Virus record (IMG/VR): IMGVR_UViG_3300046009_000615
Span: 1 to 25,099 of that record
DNA from: a virus
Direction: 5' to 3' (one strand)
Length of the DNA stretch: 25,099 bases
Below, one piece after another: positions 13,630 to 21,052 of this stretch (the first letter of the stretch is position 1; each line of letters starts with the position of its first letter). The position numbers were made by a program, and so were the translations under genes. The notes under the pieces are model-generated. The model searched no databases, had not been told where the DNA came from, and saw only the letters and a program-made list of their open reading frames with translations.

Positions 13630-15813
13630 TTAACCGAAAGCAGCTTTCATTTGACCGCCACGACGACGAGCATCAATTACCGCAGCCTTGGTGGCCTCAG
13701 TGATTTGCGGGATCATCTTGGCTACTTCCATACGAACATTGGCAGCATCAGAACCAGTTACCGTGATGTTGTTGTTTACAGTCATCGAGGCTTGACCGCC
13801 AGTCCCACTCAGATGGGCAGGAACCACAGTGCCACTGTGACGAGGGCGAATGATCTCTGGTCCCTTCTCACCCACAATGTAGGACTGCCCCGGCATGACA
13901 GAGCCACCAGACGAACGGAAGAAACCAAGTCCAGAAGTTGCCAGTGTAGTAGCACCACTCACAGCACCAACGATACGTTGAACAACAAAGACACGATAGA
14001 GTTCAGCAATGATGTCACGAGCCATAAGTTTGAAGGCATCCTTGACACTCTTGGTGCCGTCAACCAAAGCCATCAAACCAGATTCAAGAGAACTCTCGAT
14101 GCTTTCAATGACTTGCTTTCTTTGACGTTCTGCTTCGGTGAGTTCTTGAACAAGTTTGATTCGTCTCTCAACACCACGGTTTTCTTTTTCAATCTCAACA
14201 GGGTTTGCAACGAGGATGCCCCGTCCAGAAGAAGTCCCCCTTCCTCCATAGCGTCCTAGTGCCTGACCAGCAGCAGTCCCTTCAAATTGGCGCATCTTCA
14301 ACCAGTTTTCAGCAGCAACGCGGGTATTTTCTGCAAGCTGATAAGAAACCGTTCGCATGTTCTCATAACGACCAAGAGCCTCTCTCGCCGCTGCACTTAG
14401 CCTGTCTTGCTCTTGTCGCTCTTCGATTCTAGCTTCAAGAAGCCTAGCCATAGCTTGTTCTTGCGCTTCTGCCAAAGCCAGTGCAGCTTCTTGTGCTTGA
14501 ACTTGAGATTCTTGCGCTTGAACCAAAAGACCTGTGTCTGCCAGCAAGATGTCCAAAGACTCTGCCATCTCGTCTGTGAGAAGATTCATTTGCCGAAGGC
14601 TATTTACGGCCTCTACAAGCCTAGTGCCAAGCTGGTCAGCAGGGCCAATCGTGGCCTCAATTAGTGTGTCATTGATTTGCCTGAAAAGAGTAAGTCTGGC
14701 CTCTTCTTCATTCCTTGCTTGACCACGAAGTTGATTACGACCCCTTGCATTTAGTCTTCTCTCAGCTTCTCTTTGGGCTGCTAGACTGGGTGCCAGAATG
14801 TCACCAAGAGCAGATCGGACACCCGAAACAGTTTCTTCCTCTTTTACCTGCTTTCTTGCAAGTTGGTATTCACGAAGAGCCGCCGTAGCATTATTCATGG
14901 GGATGACTAATGACTCTTCAATCGAAGTCTTTATGTCTTGGAAAGTTGACACATCATCCGAGATGTCTCTAATGATGTCTGCAAAGGTTTTTGCCTCTTC
15001 GCCAGTTCTGCTAAAATACCCAAGGATAGCGGTGATTGTTGGGATAAGGATTGATGTAATCGTCCCTGCAATAGCACCAGCCGCACCGGGGATAAGATAC
15101 AACAAACCTGCCAACTGAGTAGCCTGTTGACCAAATGCGACGAAAGCATTGGTGCCAGACTGCACTTGAACAATAAAGTCACCAACTTGATAGCCGGTTT
15201 GTTGGGCAACCAGTCCAAATTGATTTTGGCCTTTCATTGATCTGGCGGTGGCCGCATTAGTTCTCATCGTCTGAACTTCTTGCCGCTCTAAGGCTTGAAT
15301 GAAGACATTGGCGGAATCAGCAGCAGACTTAGTAGCCCTAGTAATGCCAAACTGTGCATTGATTGCCTGTTGATTGGCTCTGGCAACTTTAGCAGCTTGG
15401 GCCTCTTGTTCACGAAGAACTTTTACAAAGACTGCGGCAGAATCAGAGGCAGACTTGTTTGCAGTCTTATAGGTGTTGACTTGAGTAACAAGTTCACCAA
15501 AAGCCCTAGCTTGGTCCCTGAGTTTTTGTTCTAGCCTCTGTTCGGTGATTTTCCTAGCTTCTACATCTGCCTCTTTCAAGGCTTTAGCAAACCCACGCAC
15601 TCTAGAGGTAGCCTGTTGGCTATTGTTAAACAGACCTTGGAACTCTCTCTTGAGTTGGAGGAGGCCAGAGTTAAACTGTTTCGAGCCGATAGCGCCACTT
15701 TGAAAAGCCCCAAAGAGGATTTTGATTTCTCTCTCAAGACGACGAGTATCTTGAACGGCTTTAACCATATCAGAGGAATCGACAGGAATACGGATTGTTG
15801 CGAGATCAGTCAT
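13630..15813 (-). CDS. Tail tape-measure protein
   Basis: The 727-residue protein sets tail length; at about 1.5 angstrom per residue this gives a tail near 110 nm. The N-terminal 200 residues are helical coiled coil with an internal repeat: residues 120-139 (KSASDSAAVFVKVLREQEAQ) recur 42 residues later as KSAADSANVFIQALERQEVQ. A hydrophobic segment lies at about 233-266 (LAGLLYLIPGAAGAIAG...), as usual for membrane passage. Coiled coil returns at about 425-530. The C-terminus (GGSVMPGQSYIVGEKGPEII...) is a classic lambda-type tape-measure end. It overlaps the chaperone G-T frame by 8 bases. Confidence 0.93.
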   Translation of the reverse strand: MTDLATIRIPVDSSDMVKAVQDTRRLEREIKILFGAFQSGAIGSKQFNSGLLQLKREFQGLFNNSQQATSRVRGFAKALKEADVEARKITEQRLEQKLRDQARAFGELVTQVNTYKTANKSASDSAAVFVKVLREQEAQAAKVARANQQAINAQFGITRATKSAADSANVFIQALERQEVQTMRTNAATARSMKGQNQFGLVAQQTGYQVGDFIVQVQSGTNAFVAFGQQATQLAGLLYLIPGAAGAIAGTITSILIPTITAILGYFSRTGEEAKTFADIIRDISDDVSTFQDIKTSIEESLVIPMNNATAALREYQLARKQVKEEETVSGVRSALGDILAPSLAAQREAERRLNARGRNQLRGQARNEEEARLTLFRQINDTLIEATIGPADQLGTRLVEAVNSLRQMNLLTDEMAESLDILLADTGLLVQAQESQVQAQEAALALAEAQEQAMARLLEARIEERQEQDRLSAAAREALGRYENMRTVSYQLAENTRVAAENWLKMRQFEGTAAGQALGRYGGRGTSSGRGILVANPVEIEKENRGVERRIKLVQELTEAERQRKQVIESIESSLESGLMALVDGTKSVKDAFKLMARDIIAELYRVFVVQRIVGAVSGATTLATSGLGFFRSSGGSVMPGQSYIVGEKGPEIIRPRHSGTVVPAHLSGTGGQASMTVNNNITVTGSDAANVRMEVAKMIPQITEATKAAVIDARRRGGQMKAAFG

Positions 15814-16153
15814 TTACAGCCCTCATATAAACCTTGTCCAACTTCCTAATGGCTTCTACCTCGAAGGCAGTAAGTGGTGTCTCAGTCAATTCCATCCAAG
15901 CCTTTATATCACCGTATGTGATAGGGTTAGGCCCACTAAACCCAACAGTTCTTGCACTGTTCAAAACATGAAAGGCAGACCAGATATGAGCGAGAAGTTC
16001 TGGAAACAACGGTCCATCCAGTTCTTTCGGTCTCAATCCAGTCTGCCTTTCTACTTGCTCAAGATGATCTCTTTTGGAAATGCCATCCTTGTCGGGAATG
16101 TTCAGCTTGAACTCATGTTCAGCGAACTCTTCCAATTCGACAATCAGGCTTTC
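15806..16153 (-). CDS. Tail assembly chaperone G-T extension, made by -1 frameshift
   Basis: This frame has no convincing start of its own: only a TTG at 16135 and no ribosome site. It lies in the -1 frame relative to the upstream chaperone and is entered at the slippery heptamer T-TTT-TTG (16159-16153). From there it encodes 115 residues starting ESLIVELEEFAEHEFKLNIP and ending VYMRAVND. The joined product would be about 245 residues (130 + 115). In lambda-like phages the G-T fusion recruits tail-tube subunits to the tape measure. Position directly upstream of the tape measure supports this strongly. Confidence 0.82.
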   Translation of the reverse strand, partial: ESLIVELEEFAEHEFKLNIPDKDGISKRDHLEQVERQTGLRPKELDGPLFPELLAHIWSAFHVLNSARTVGFSGPNPITYGDIKAWMELTETPLTAFEVEAIRKLDKVYMRAVND

Positions 16154-16542
16154 AAAAAAGAAGCATTATCGTTGACGGCCTCCTCGACCTGATCCTTGAT
16201 CCAAGGATAGTCCCTGTAGAGTTCCGTAGCAGATTGGATGTCCAACTTGGGGGTCTTACCACCAAGAACAATATCCCATTCCTTCGTGACACGAGCCAGC
16301 ACTTCCAGAGAAGATTGCTCAACCTCTTCGGAGGTCATTGAGAACTTCTTGGTCTTCTGTGCCTTCTGTAGACGACGATTGGTTTGTTCGTGGAGAGCGT
16401 CCTTATACACCTTGGAATGGGGTGCATAGACGGTGATAGACATCTCAGTGCCATCTGCTTTGAGGATAGGCTCTAGAGTTGCAGGGTGATTAAGGATAAC
16501 TTCGATAGTGTCAGATTTCGGTTTAAGGTCGAGAAGGTCCAT
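16144..16542 (-). CDS. Tail assembly chaperone (lambda gpG-like)
   Basis: The 132-residue protein starts MDLLDLKPKSDTIEVILNHP, with a beta N-terminal half and a helical C-terminal half, consistent with gpG-type chaperones located between the tail-tube and tape-measure genes. Most ribosomes would end at TGA 16144-16146; a fraction would slip back one base at codons TTT-TTG (residues 129-130) and continue into the G-T extension. The leader contains AAGGA then ACACCCGAC before the ATG. Sequence similarity alone would not name it; gene order and the frameshift do. Confidence 0.85.
   Translation of the reverse strand: MDLLDLKPKSDTIEVILNHPATLEPILKADGTEMSITVYAPHSKVYKDALHEQTNRRLQKAQKTKKFSMTSEEVEQSSLEVLARVTKEWDIVLGGKTPKLDIQSATELYRDYPWIKDQVEEAVNDNASFLKA
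16153..16159 (-). promoter_or_regulatory. -1 ribosomal frameshift slippery site T-TTT-TTG
   Basis: On the - strand the zero-frame codons are TCT TTT TTG AAA GCC TGA. The heptamer T TTT TTG fits X-XXY-YYZ, allowing both tRNAs to re-pair after a one-base slip. The -1 frame then remains open for 115 codons to 15806, whereas the zero frame stops two codons after the slippery site and its AAA. No stimulating structure was confirmed by eye. Confidence 0.82.
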
Positions 16543-16573
16543 GTCGGGTGTTCCTTGTTAAGTGTCGGGTGTT
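16542..16573 (-). repeat. 11-bp direct repeat in the tail chaperone leader
   Basis: The - strand 11-mer AACACCCGACA occurs at 16552-16542 and 16573-16563, 21 bases apart, just before and into the chaperone start codon. A near copy (ATACCCGACATG) forms the leader of the tail-fibre gene at 9742. Two turns of helix spacing suits a protein operator; a shared translation leader is the alternative. Confidence 0.45.
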
Positions 16574-16584
16574 TGTATATAAGC

Positions 16585-16630
16585 GGCAGGAGCGGCCCCG
16601 ACAACCAACCCCTGCCTACCCCTTTCGGGG
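16585..16630 (-). promoter_or_regulatory. Hairpins after the tail-tube gene (attenuator or mRNA-stability element)
   Basis: Just after the tail-tube stop, the - strand transcript reads CCCC-GAAA-GGGG (16630-16619), a 4-bp GC stem with a GNRA tetraloop. It is followed by GGCAGG (16616-16611) that can pair with CCTGCC (16590-16585) across a G-rich 20-base loop. No T tract follows, so it is not a clear terminator. It may stabilise the abundant tail-tube message or reduce read-through into the chaperones. Confidence 0.45.
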
Positions 16631-16631
16631 A

Positions 16632-17558
16632 TTACGGATTCGTCCGAGTGAGTTTCAGGGACGTAGCTTCCGTGGTATCATAGATAGCAACGAAGGGCAG
16701 GGTGATGATACGCGATTGAGGGTTGTCAACCGGGATATCAGCGCCGTTGATCTTGATACGCGGGAAGAGGAAGGTATAGGGGTTCGAGCCAGTCGGGTCA
16801 TCCACTTCAACCTCAAGAGCCGTCTCGGTCTCGTTCAGGAAGCGATTGACAAGCGCAGCATCCTCGAAGTAAGCGGTGATCGTTCCTTCGACAGTCGCCA
16901 TGCCAAACTCAAGCTGCGGGGTCGTAGAGGCACCAACAACGAAGGTAGGAGCAAGGCTGTTCGACAGGGTGAAATCAAGGCCAGTCACCGTAGCAATGGA
17001 CGAAAGAGCACCACCAGCATTACCGATCTCAAGAGCACCCGAATAGGCATCAAACGGAGCATTGGTCGAGGAAGCAGTCTTCGTAGCATCAACCGAAGTT
17101 CCGCTGATAGACATGTCCTTGCCAACCATCGAGAGGGTGCAAGTCACCATCTGGTTCGGACGGATCGAGACAGCCATCGAGGAGACAGCCATACCAGTGA
17201 AAAGACGAAACTGAGTGATGTCCGCAGCCGCATCTTCAATCGAAAAGAACTTCGGGGTGGTGCCGATCTTGAGAACGTTGGCATTCCAAGAATTGAAGAA
17301 GGCACTCTCAAAGAAGGGATCATAGTCACCTTTACGAAGGTCAACAGTGATGTCACCAGCCGAGGTGCGGTTGCCATGACGATCCGTGCGGATCATACGG
17401 TCGGGTTGAATATCATTCCCCTGAACACGCTCTTTGGTCAGATTGAGCGAATGAGTGGTGTAGGGGAGTTGAATTAGCGACGGACCAACAGGTGTAGTGC
17501 CGAAAACCGATTCGACAACATACGAAAGGCCGGAACGACTACCTTGCGAAAAAGCCAT
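16632..17558 (-). CDS. Major tail (tube) protein
   Basis: The 308-residue protein begins MAFSQGSRSGLSYVVESVFG and is beta-rich throughout, fitting the phage tail-tube family (Phage_tube_2 type) that polymerises into the noncontractile tube. TPQLEFGMATVEGTITAYFE near the middle-to-C-terminal part and the terminal IITLPFVAIYDTTEATSLKL are typical. A very strong ribosome site (AAGGAGATAACCT before ATG) and a structured intergenic region downstream suit a highly expressed structural protein. It sits between the tail terminator gene and the tail chaperones, the expected order. Confidence 0.87.
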   Translation of the reverse strand: MAFSQGSRSGLSYVVESVFGTTPVGPSLIQLPYTTHSLNLTKERVQGNDIQPDRMIRTDRHGNRTSAGDITVDLRKGDYDPFFESAFFNSWNANVLKIGTTPKFFSIEDAAADITQFRLFTGMAVSSMAVSIRPNQMVTCTLSMVGKDMSISGTSVDATKTASSTNAPFDAYSGALEIGNAGGALSSIATVTGLDFTLSNSLAPTFVVGASTTPQLEFGMATVEGTITAYFEDAALVNRFLNETETALEVEVDDPTGSNPYTFLFPRIKINGADIPVDNPQSRIITLPFVAIYDTTEATSLKLTRTNP

Positions 17559-17569
17559 AGGTTATCTCC

Positions 17570-17977
17570 TTATGAGCGATAGATATACCAGCCTACATTG
17601 ACTGGGGTGCAGTAGAATGGTGAATCAAGGTAGCTGGTTCCTACCTCTGCATAATCGACAGAGACGATATATCCATTGTAGGAGATGTCTGTCGTGGCAT
17701 CAAATCTTGCTAGGACTGCATCAACAATGTCATAATTAGCACCCGGACCTACATTTTCAGGAGTGCAGACAATCAAACGATACAGACCTTGGTATAGTTG
17801 TTGAGGGTTAAGCCCTCTCGTAGCAGGACGACGAAGGGTAGGGACCATCGTAGCCTTGATATAGGGAGTTCCAGTCACCTGTTGGTAAGGGACGTTCTGG
17901 AAAGCAATAGCAGGAAGTCCAGTAGTTGTGGCAAGGTGGTTATCCAGACAGGCTCTGATGTCATTCATAATGCTCAT
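17570..17977 (-). CDS. Tail terminator / completion protein (DUF4128-like)
   Basis: The 135-residue protein (MSIMNDIRACLDNHLATTTG...) has the alpha/beta pattern of lambda gpU-type tail terminators; GLPAIAFQNVPYQQVTGTPY and GLYRLIVCTPENVGPGANYD fit DUF4128. It caps the tail tube when it reaches the length set by the tape measure. It overlaps the upstream head-tail protein by 4 bases (ATGA) and precedes the tube protein by 11 bases. Assignment rests on family look and gene order. Confidence 0.8.
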   Translation of the reverse strand: MSIMNDIRACLDNHLATTTGLPAIAFQNVPYQQVTGTPYIKATMVPTLRRPATRGLNPQQLYQGLYRLIVCTPENVGPGANYDIVDAVLARFDATTDISYNGYIVSVDYAEVGTSYLDSPFYCTPVNVGWYIYRS

Positions 17978-18387
17978 TCTCTGAACCTCACTTCTGACAC
18001 AGCCTCATCAAGAAGATATGAAGCCACGTTTCTAACAACGCCAAAGACACCATATCCGTGGTCATCTTCTACAGCTTTGGCATGGGGTGCCCTATTGGTC
18101 AGGTAAACCTTGGTGACATCCAACGGTAGGGCAGCAATATCTCCCAAGACCTGATCGAAGGCTTCACTTTTCTTGGCTTCTGCATCTTGTCCACGAGGTT
18201 TGCCATGAGATGTTTTGGATCGACCGCCGCCTGAGATCGTTGTAACTGTGAATGAAGTCACATAGGCACCAGTGTCTACAGGGGAGATCATTATGGCTTT
18301 CTCAGCCATCTTCTCAAGAAACACATCCCTGACTTCATTGAGTTGGGTTTCAACCCGTTTGACAAGCTGAGAGATACCAATCTGCAT
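17974..18387 (-). CDS. HK97 gp10-like head-tail completion protein
   Basis: The 137-residue protein contains the typical SPVDTGAYVTSFTV strand near residues 35-48 and YLTNRAPHAKAVEDDHGYGV around residue 95-114, both hallmarks of the HK97_gp10 family of neck or tail-completion proteins. The N-terminus is a helix (LVKRVETQLNEVRDVFLEKM). It joins head and tail between the stopper and the tail terminator. A GAGGG site precedes the ATG, which lies 1 base after the previous stop. Confidence 0.85.
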   Translation of the reverse strand: MQIGISQLVKRVETQLNEVRDVFLEKMAEKAIMISPVDTGAYVTSFTVTTISGGGRSKTSHGKPRGQDAEAKKSEAFDQVLGDIAALPLDVTKVYLTNRAPHAKAVEDDHGYGVFGVVRNVASYLLDEAVSEVRFRE

Positions 18388-18388
18388 A

Positions 18389-18751
18389 TCAGTCCCTCAC
18401 TTGAAGGAGGTAGCACATCACATTGTTGGCAGACTTGATTTCACTCACCTTGACGATGTTGACCGTATCACCTTCACCAATGATCTGGTCAGTGCTATCA
18501 GGAGCAGGTGTCGTATTGCCATTCACCAGCTTATCTGATAGAACCACACGACGATCACCACGAAGGATGTTGTTCTCATCAATCATGTCTGGCGTGTAGT
18601 CGTAGAAGTAAGCCCTGACGCTGTAATCCGTGTTGGTGGTGGTCAATGTTCCAGTGGCAGCAGAGTAGGCAGTCATAGCCCTCTTACGAAGAGTGACCGT
18701 CCTACCATGCTCTTTAATCAGCGAGCGGAGTGTATTAGGATCAAAAGCCAT
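18389..18751 (-). CDS. Head-tail stopper / head closure protein
   Basis: The 120-residue beta-rich protein (HGRTVTLRKRAMTAYSAATG, then TTNTDYSVRAYFYDY and GDRRVVLSDK) matches the barrel of SPP1 gp16/HK97-type head-tail joining proteins, which plug the connector until tail docking. Its ATG overlaps the stop of the upstream adaptor by one base (TAATG). Order (adaptor, stopper, gp10-like, terminator, tube) is exactly the siphovirus connector order, which is the best evidence. Confidence 0.78.
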   Translation of the reverse strand: MAFDPNTLRSLIKEHGRTVTLRKRAMTAYSAATGTLTTTNTDYSVRAYFYDYTPDMIDENNILRGDRRVVLSDKLVNGNTTPAPDSTDQIIGEGDTVNIVKVSEIKSANNVMCYLLQVRD

Positions 18752-19215
18752 TACTCGTAATCAGGGAGATAGCTTTCCCCTGCCTCCGGGTTGTCAAACT
18801 GATTGACAGCGAACTGCGGAGCAACTCGATCCGTGTTGGCATTTGCAACGCCCATAGCCGCTTGAGAGATACCCCCCGCAGAGACGCCCAGAGCGCGCCC
18901 AGAGGTCCGCTTACCGAGAGCCTCCATCTGGGTAGCCAAGAGCGTGTATTGCTTGCTACGGTCGCTGTAGGAGGCTTGCAGAGCACCATCCAGTTGAGTG
19001 TCAACCAGACGGGAGAACTTAGCTGCCACAAGACGACAAGACCAAGCAGCAGCGTAGTAGACATTGTTTCCGTTCTGCGACAGACCGAAGAAGATTTCTT
19101 CATCCTGCAAGAGTTGGTCATTCGTATCGGTATCACCAACAAGAAGACGAACGGAATTGAGACGGCCTGAAGCAGCCGTGGTATTCAAATCACTAGCATT
19201 GTAACTCCAAGCCAT
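18751..19215 (-). CDS. Head-tail adaptor (HK97 gp6-like connector)
   Basis: The 154-residue protein begins MAWSYNASDLNTTAASGRLN and contains VRLLVGDTDTNDQLLQDEEI followed by a helical AAAWSCRLVAAKFSRLVD stretch, the standard pattern of gp6-like connector proteins that dock beneath the portal. The C-terminal region (SAGGISQAAMGVANANTDRV) is less structured. It lies 8 bases after the preceding gene and its stop overlaps the stopper start. A weak AGGTG ribosome site precedes it. Confidence 0.82.
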   Translation of the reverse strand: MAWSYNASDLNTTAASGRLNSVRLLVGDTDTNDQLLQDEEIFFGLSQNGNNVYYAAAWSCRLVAAKFSRLVDTQLDGALQASYSDRSKQYTLLATQMEALGKRTSGRALGVSAGGISQAAMGVANANTDRVAPQFAVNQFDNPEAGESYLPDYE

Positions 19216-19223
19216 CTCAACAC

Positions 19224-19628
19224 CTATACACCATATTCTTTGCTGAACGTGTGTCGCCAGTTACGGATGATACCAATCTGACGAGCCTTGATCGAACTGA
19301 ACTTGCACTTCCGGTGCTCATACTCTTTTTGGGTCTTGGCCTTCTCTTTGACAACAGCATTGTATTTCTTCACCATCACATGAAGCGATTCAATGTCCAG
19401 ATCGTCAAGACCATCACCAATCTTGGTATTGTCAACAGAAGCCTCTAGTTCCTCATCGTGGTAAAGAAAGCCTTGGTTATACATCGTAATGATACGATGG
19501 GCATCCATCTGCATTTCTTTCCATTTGAATACTGAGTCCACTTCCCAGACGCGACCCCGTGCTTGGATTGGGATTTTCACAAACACGGGGCGGTCGAACT
19601 GGAAAGGGATAGCACTGTGTCGGGCCAT
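19224..19628 (-). CDS. Unknown protein between capsid and connector genes
   Basis: The 134-residue protein starts MARHSAIPFQFDRPVFVKIP, has a beta N-terminal half (VWEVDSVFKWKEMQ) and a basic helical C-terminal half (HVMVKKYNAVVKEKAKTQKE, then HRKCKFSSIKARQIGI). A strong GGGAGGATAGC precedes the ATG. Position directly after the major capsid gene and before the adaptor suggests a minor head or DNA-contacting neck component. The basic C-terminus could bind DNA. I do not recognise a family. Confidence 0.68.
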   Translation of the reverse strand: MARHSAIPFQFDRPVFVKIPIQARGRVWEVDSVFKWKEMQMDAHRIITMYNQGFLYHDEELEASVDNTKIGDGLDDLDIESLHVMVKKYNAVVKEKAKTQKEYEHRKCKFSSIKARQIGIIRNWRHTFSKEYGV

Positions 19629-19642
19629 GCTATCCTCCCAGA

Positions 19643-20650
19643 TTAGGCGACGATGGTCGCGAAGAAGGCACCCATTTCGGCAGCAACGACCTTGTGGGCA
19701 TACGCCATGTTGGCTTCGAGCATTTCGGCAATGCCCTGAACGCGCAGGAAGTCACCCGTATACGAACGGATGTCGATGCCATAGCCCGACGCATTGTCCA
19801 GTTCGTTCCAAGTGAACGTGTAGCCAGCCGAGGGAACCATCAGGCCAGCCGAACGGGGACGGTAGTAGAGAGCAGCCGACTTGCCACCGATGAACGAGTT
19901 CGACTCCGTGTCACCCTCTTTCGCCGTGTTCTTGACCGACTCCATGACGAGGAACTCTTCCACGCCAAAGATTTCAGCCAGCTTGGCATCCGTGACAAGA
20001 GCGGTGTTCGTAACCGTTGCGCCACCATTCAGACGATCAAGGATGTCCGGGTGGTTGACGAGCACATCACGAACTTCTTTGCCAACAACCATGACGTTCG
20101 GCTTGAAGCCACCCGACTTGAGTTGGACAGTCCGCATCGCAGTCGTAACGTCAACGATGGGGGTCGAAGCCGTATAGTCCGACCACTGCTTGACTTGGTT
20201 GGTCGTCGGGGTGCCAGCAACACCAGTGTAATCCGTGGACCACACCGAAGCCTTGAAGAAGCTGTCAGCCCACTTGATCTCACGGTCGATGAGCAGTTGG
20301 TGCGTCAGCATCTGAGCGCCAGCGGCACGGATGTCGAGAGCGGCATCTTCGTTGGCAAGCGTCTCGAAGTCAAAGTCCGTCGAGATCGAGTAGACCTTCG
20401 CGGTGTAGCTGTCGCTCGACACAGCCATGCCAACACGGGGCGACATGGTGCGGGGAGCGCGCTCTTGCACTTGGCCCGTGCGGTTGAAGTGCTCACGGTC
20501 ATACTCATAGTATTTGTCGGTTTTCTTCGACACCGGAACATTGGGGAACACACGATCCGCGATAAACGACGTAGAACTTTGCAGGAAAGCAATCGTGATG
20601 TTGGTAAGCGGCTGATCGATATGAACAGCACTCGGGGTGAGCATAGCCAT
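19643..20650 (-). CDS. Major capsid protein
   Basis: The 335-residue protein builds the head shell. ADRVFPNVPVSKKTDKYYEY near residues 31-50 and the FDFETLANEDAALDIRAAGA helix are typical of an HK97-fold capsid group, and the FKPNVMVVGKEVRDVL and ALYYRPRSAGLMVPSAGYTF blocks fit the P and A domains. There is no N-terminal scaffold (delta) domain, in keeping with a separate scaffold-like gene upstream. Codon use is distinctly biased (few rare codons), as expected for high expression, which also creates a long antisense open frame. An AAGGAA site precedes the ATG. Confidence 0.87.
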   Translation of the reverse strand: MAMLTPSAVHIDQPLTNITIAFLQSSTSFIADRVFPNVPVSKKTDKYYEYDREHFNRTGQVQERAPRTMSPRVGMAVSSDSYTAKVYSISTDFDFETLANEDAALDIRAAGAQMLTHQLLIDREIKWADSFFKASVWSTDYTGVAGTPTTNQVKQWSDYTASTPIVDVTTAMRTVQLKSGGFKPNVMVVGKEVRDVLVNHPDILDRLNGGATVTNTALVTDAKLAEIFGVEEFLVMESVKNTAKEGDTESNSFIGGKSAALYYRPRSAGLMVPSAGYTFTWNELDNASGYGIDIRSYTGDFLRVQGIAEMLEANMAYAHKVVAAEMGAFFATIVA

Positions 20651-20675
20651 CTTTGTATTCCTTTACTTAACTAGA

Positions 20676-21038
20676 TTAGGCCGTTTTCTCAGCGCGCGAC
20701 AGTTCGATGGTCACGATGCGACCCGAAGCGCCATCCTCAAGGGCATACCCAAGGATAACATCCGAGGAAGCAGCCGAGACCGCCTTACCGTCAGCATCCG
20801 AAGCGATATCATCGCCGCGCGAGAAGGTGCCACCGCAGAGGACAGTCACACGACCGTCATAGGCAACCGGGATGGCTTGGTTGGCACCCGTAGCACCGAA
20901 GAGAGCAACGCCATCCGTGCGGAGGCCATCGCCCGTTTTGTCAACTTGACCGTCAGCAGCAAGCGTGACGAAGGTGAACTGCGTAATCACAGAACCCGAG
21001 ATGTAGGTGCGGGTCTGCATGTTTTCCGTGAACGCCAT
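20676..21038 (-). CDS. Capsid decoration protein (DUF2190-like)
   Basis: The 120-residue beta protein starts MAFTENMQTRTYISGSVITQ and contains FTFVTLAADGQVDKTGDG and YDGRVTVLCGGTFSRGDDIA, then GYALEDGASGRIVTIELSRA, the standard pattern of DUF2190 / head-stabilising proteins lying next to the capsid gene. It likely trimerises on the capsid surface. AGGAG lies about 9 bases before the ATG. Codon bias like the capsid gene suggests high expression. Confidence 0.83.
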   Translation of the reverse strand: MAFTENMQTRTYISGSVITQFTFVTLAADGQVDKTGDGLRTDGVALFGATGANQAIPVAYDGRVTVLCGGTFSRGDDIASDADGKAVSAASSDVILGYALEDGASGRIVTIELSRAEKTA

Positions 21039-21052
21039 TTTAATGACTCCTG

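Noticed and set aside
15806-16135. Independent gene starting at TTG 16135
   Set aside because: No ribosome site; the -1 slippery heptamer upstream explains expression better as a G-T fusion.
16548-17477. 309-codon open frame on + strand
   Set aside because: Antisense to the tail-tube gene; product is Arg/Ser-rich with no domain, explained by the biased codon use of the real gene.
19555-19590. CCCCGTG...CACGGGG inverted repeat
   Set aside because: Seven-base arms with a 22-base loop and no T tract inside a coding region; plausible by chance.
19694-20674. 326-codon open frame on + strand
   Set aside because: Antisense shadow of the major capsid gene; composition is Arg/Val/His-rich, no ribosome site, no neighbours on that strand.
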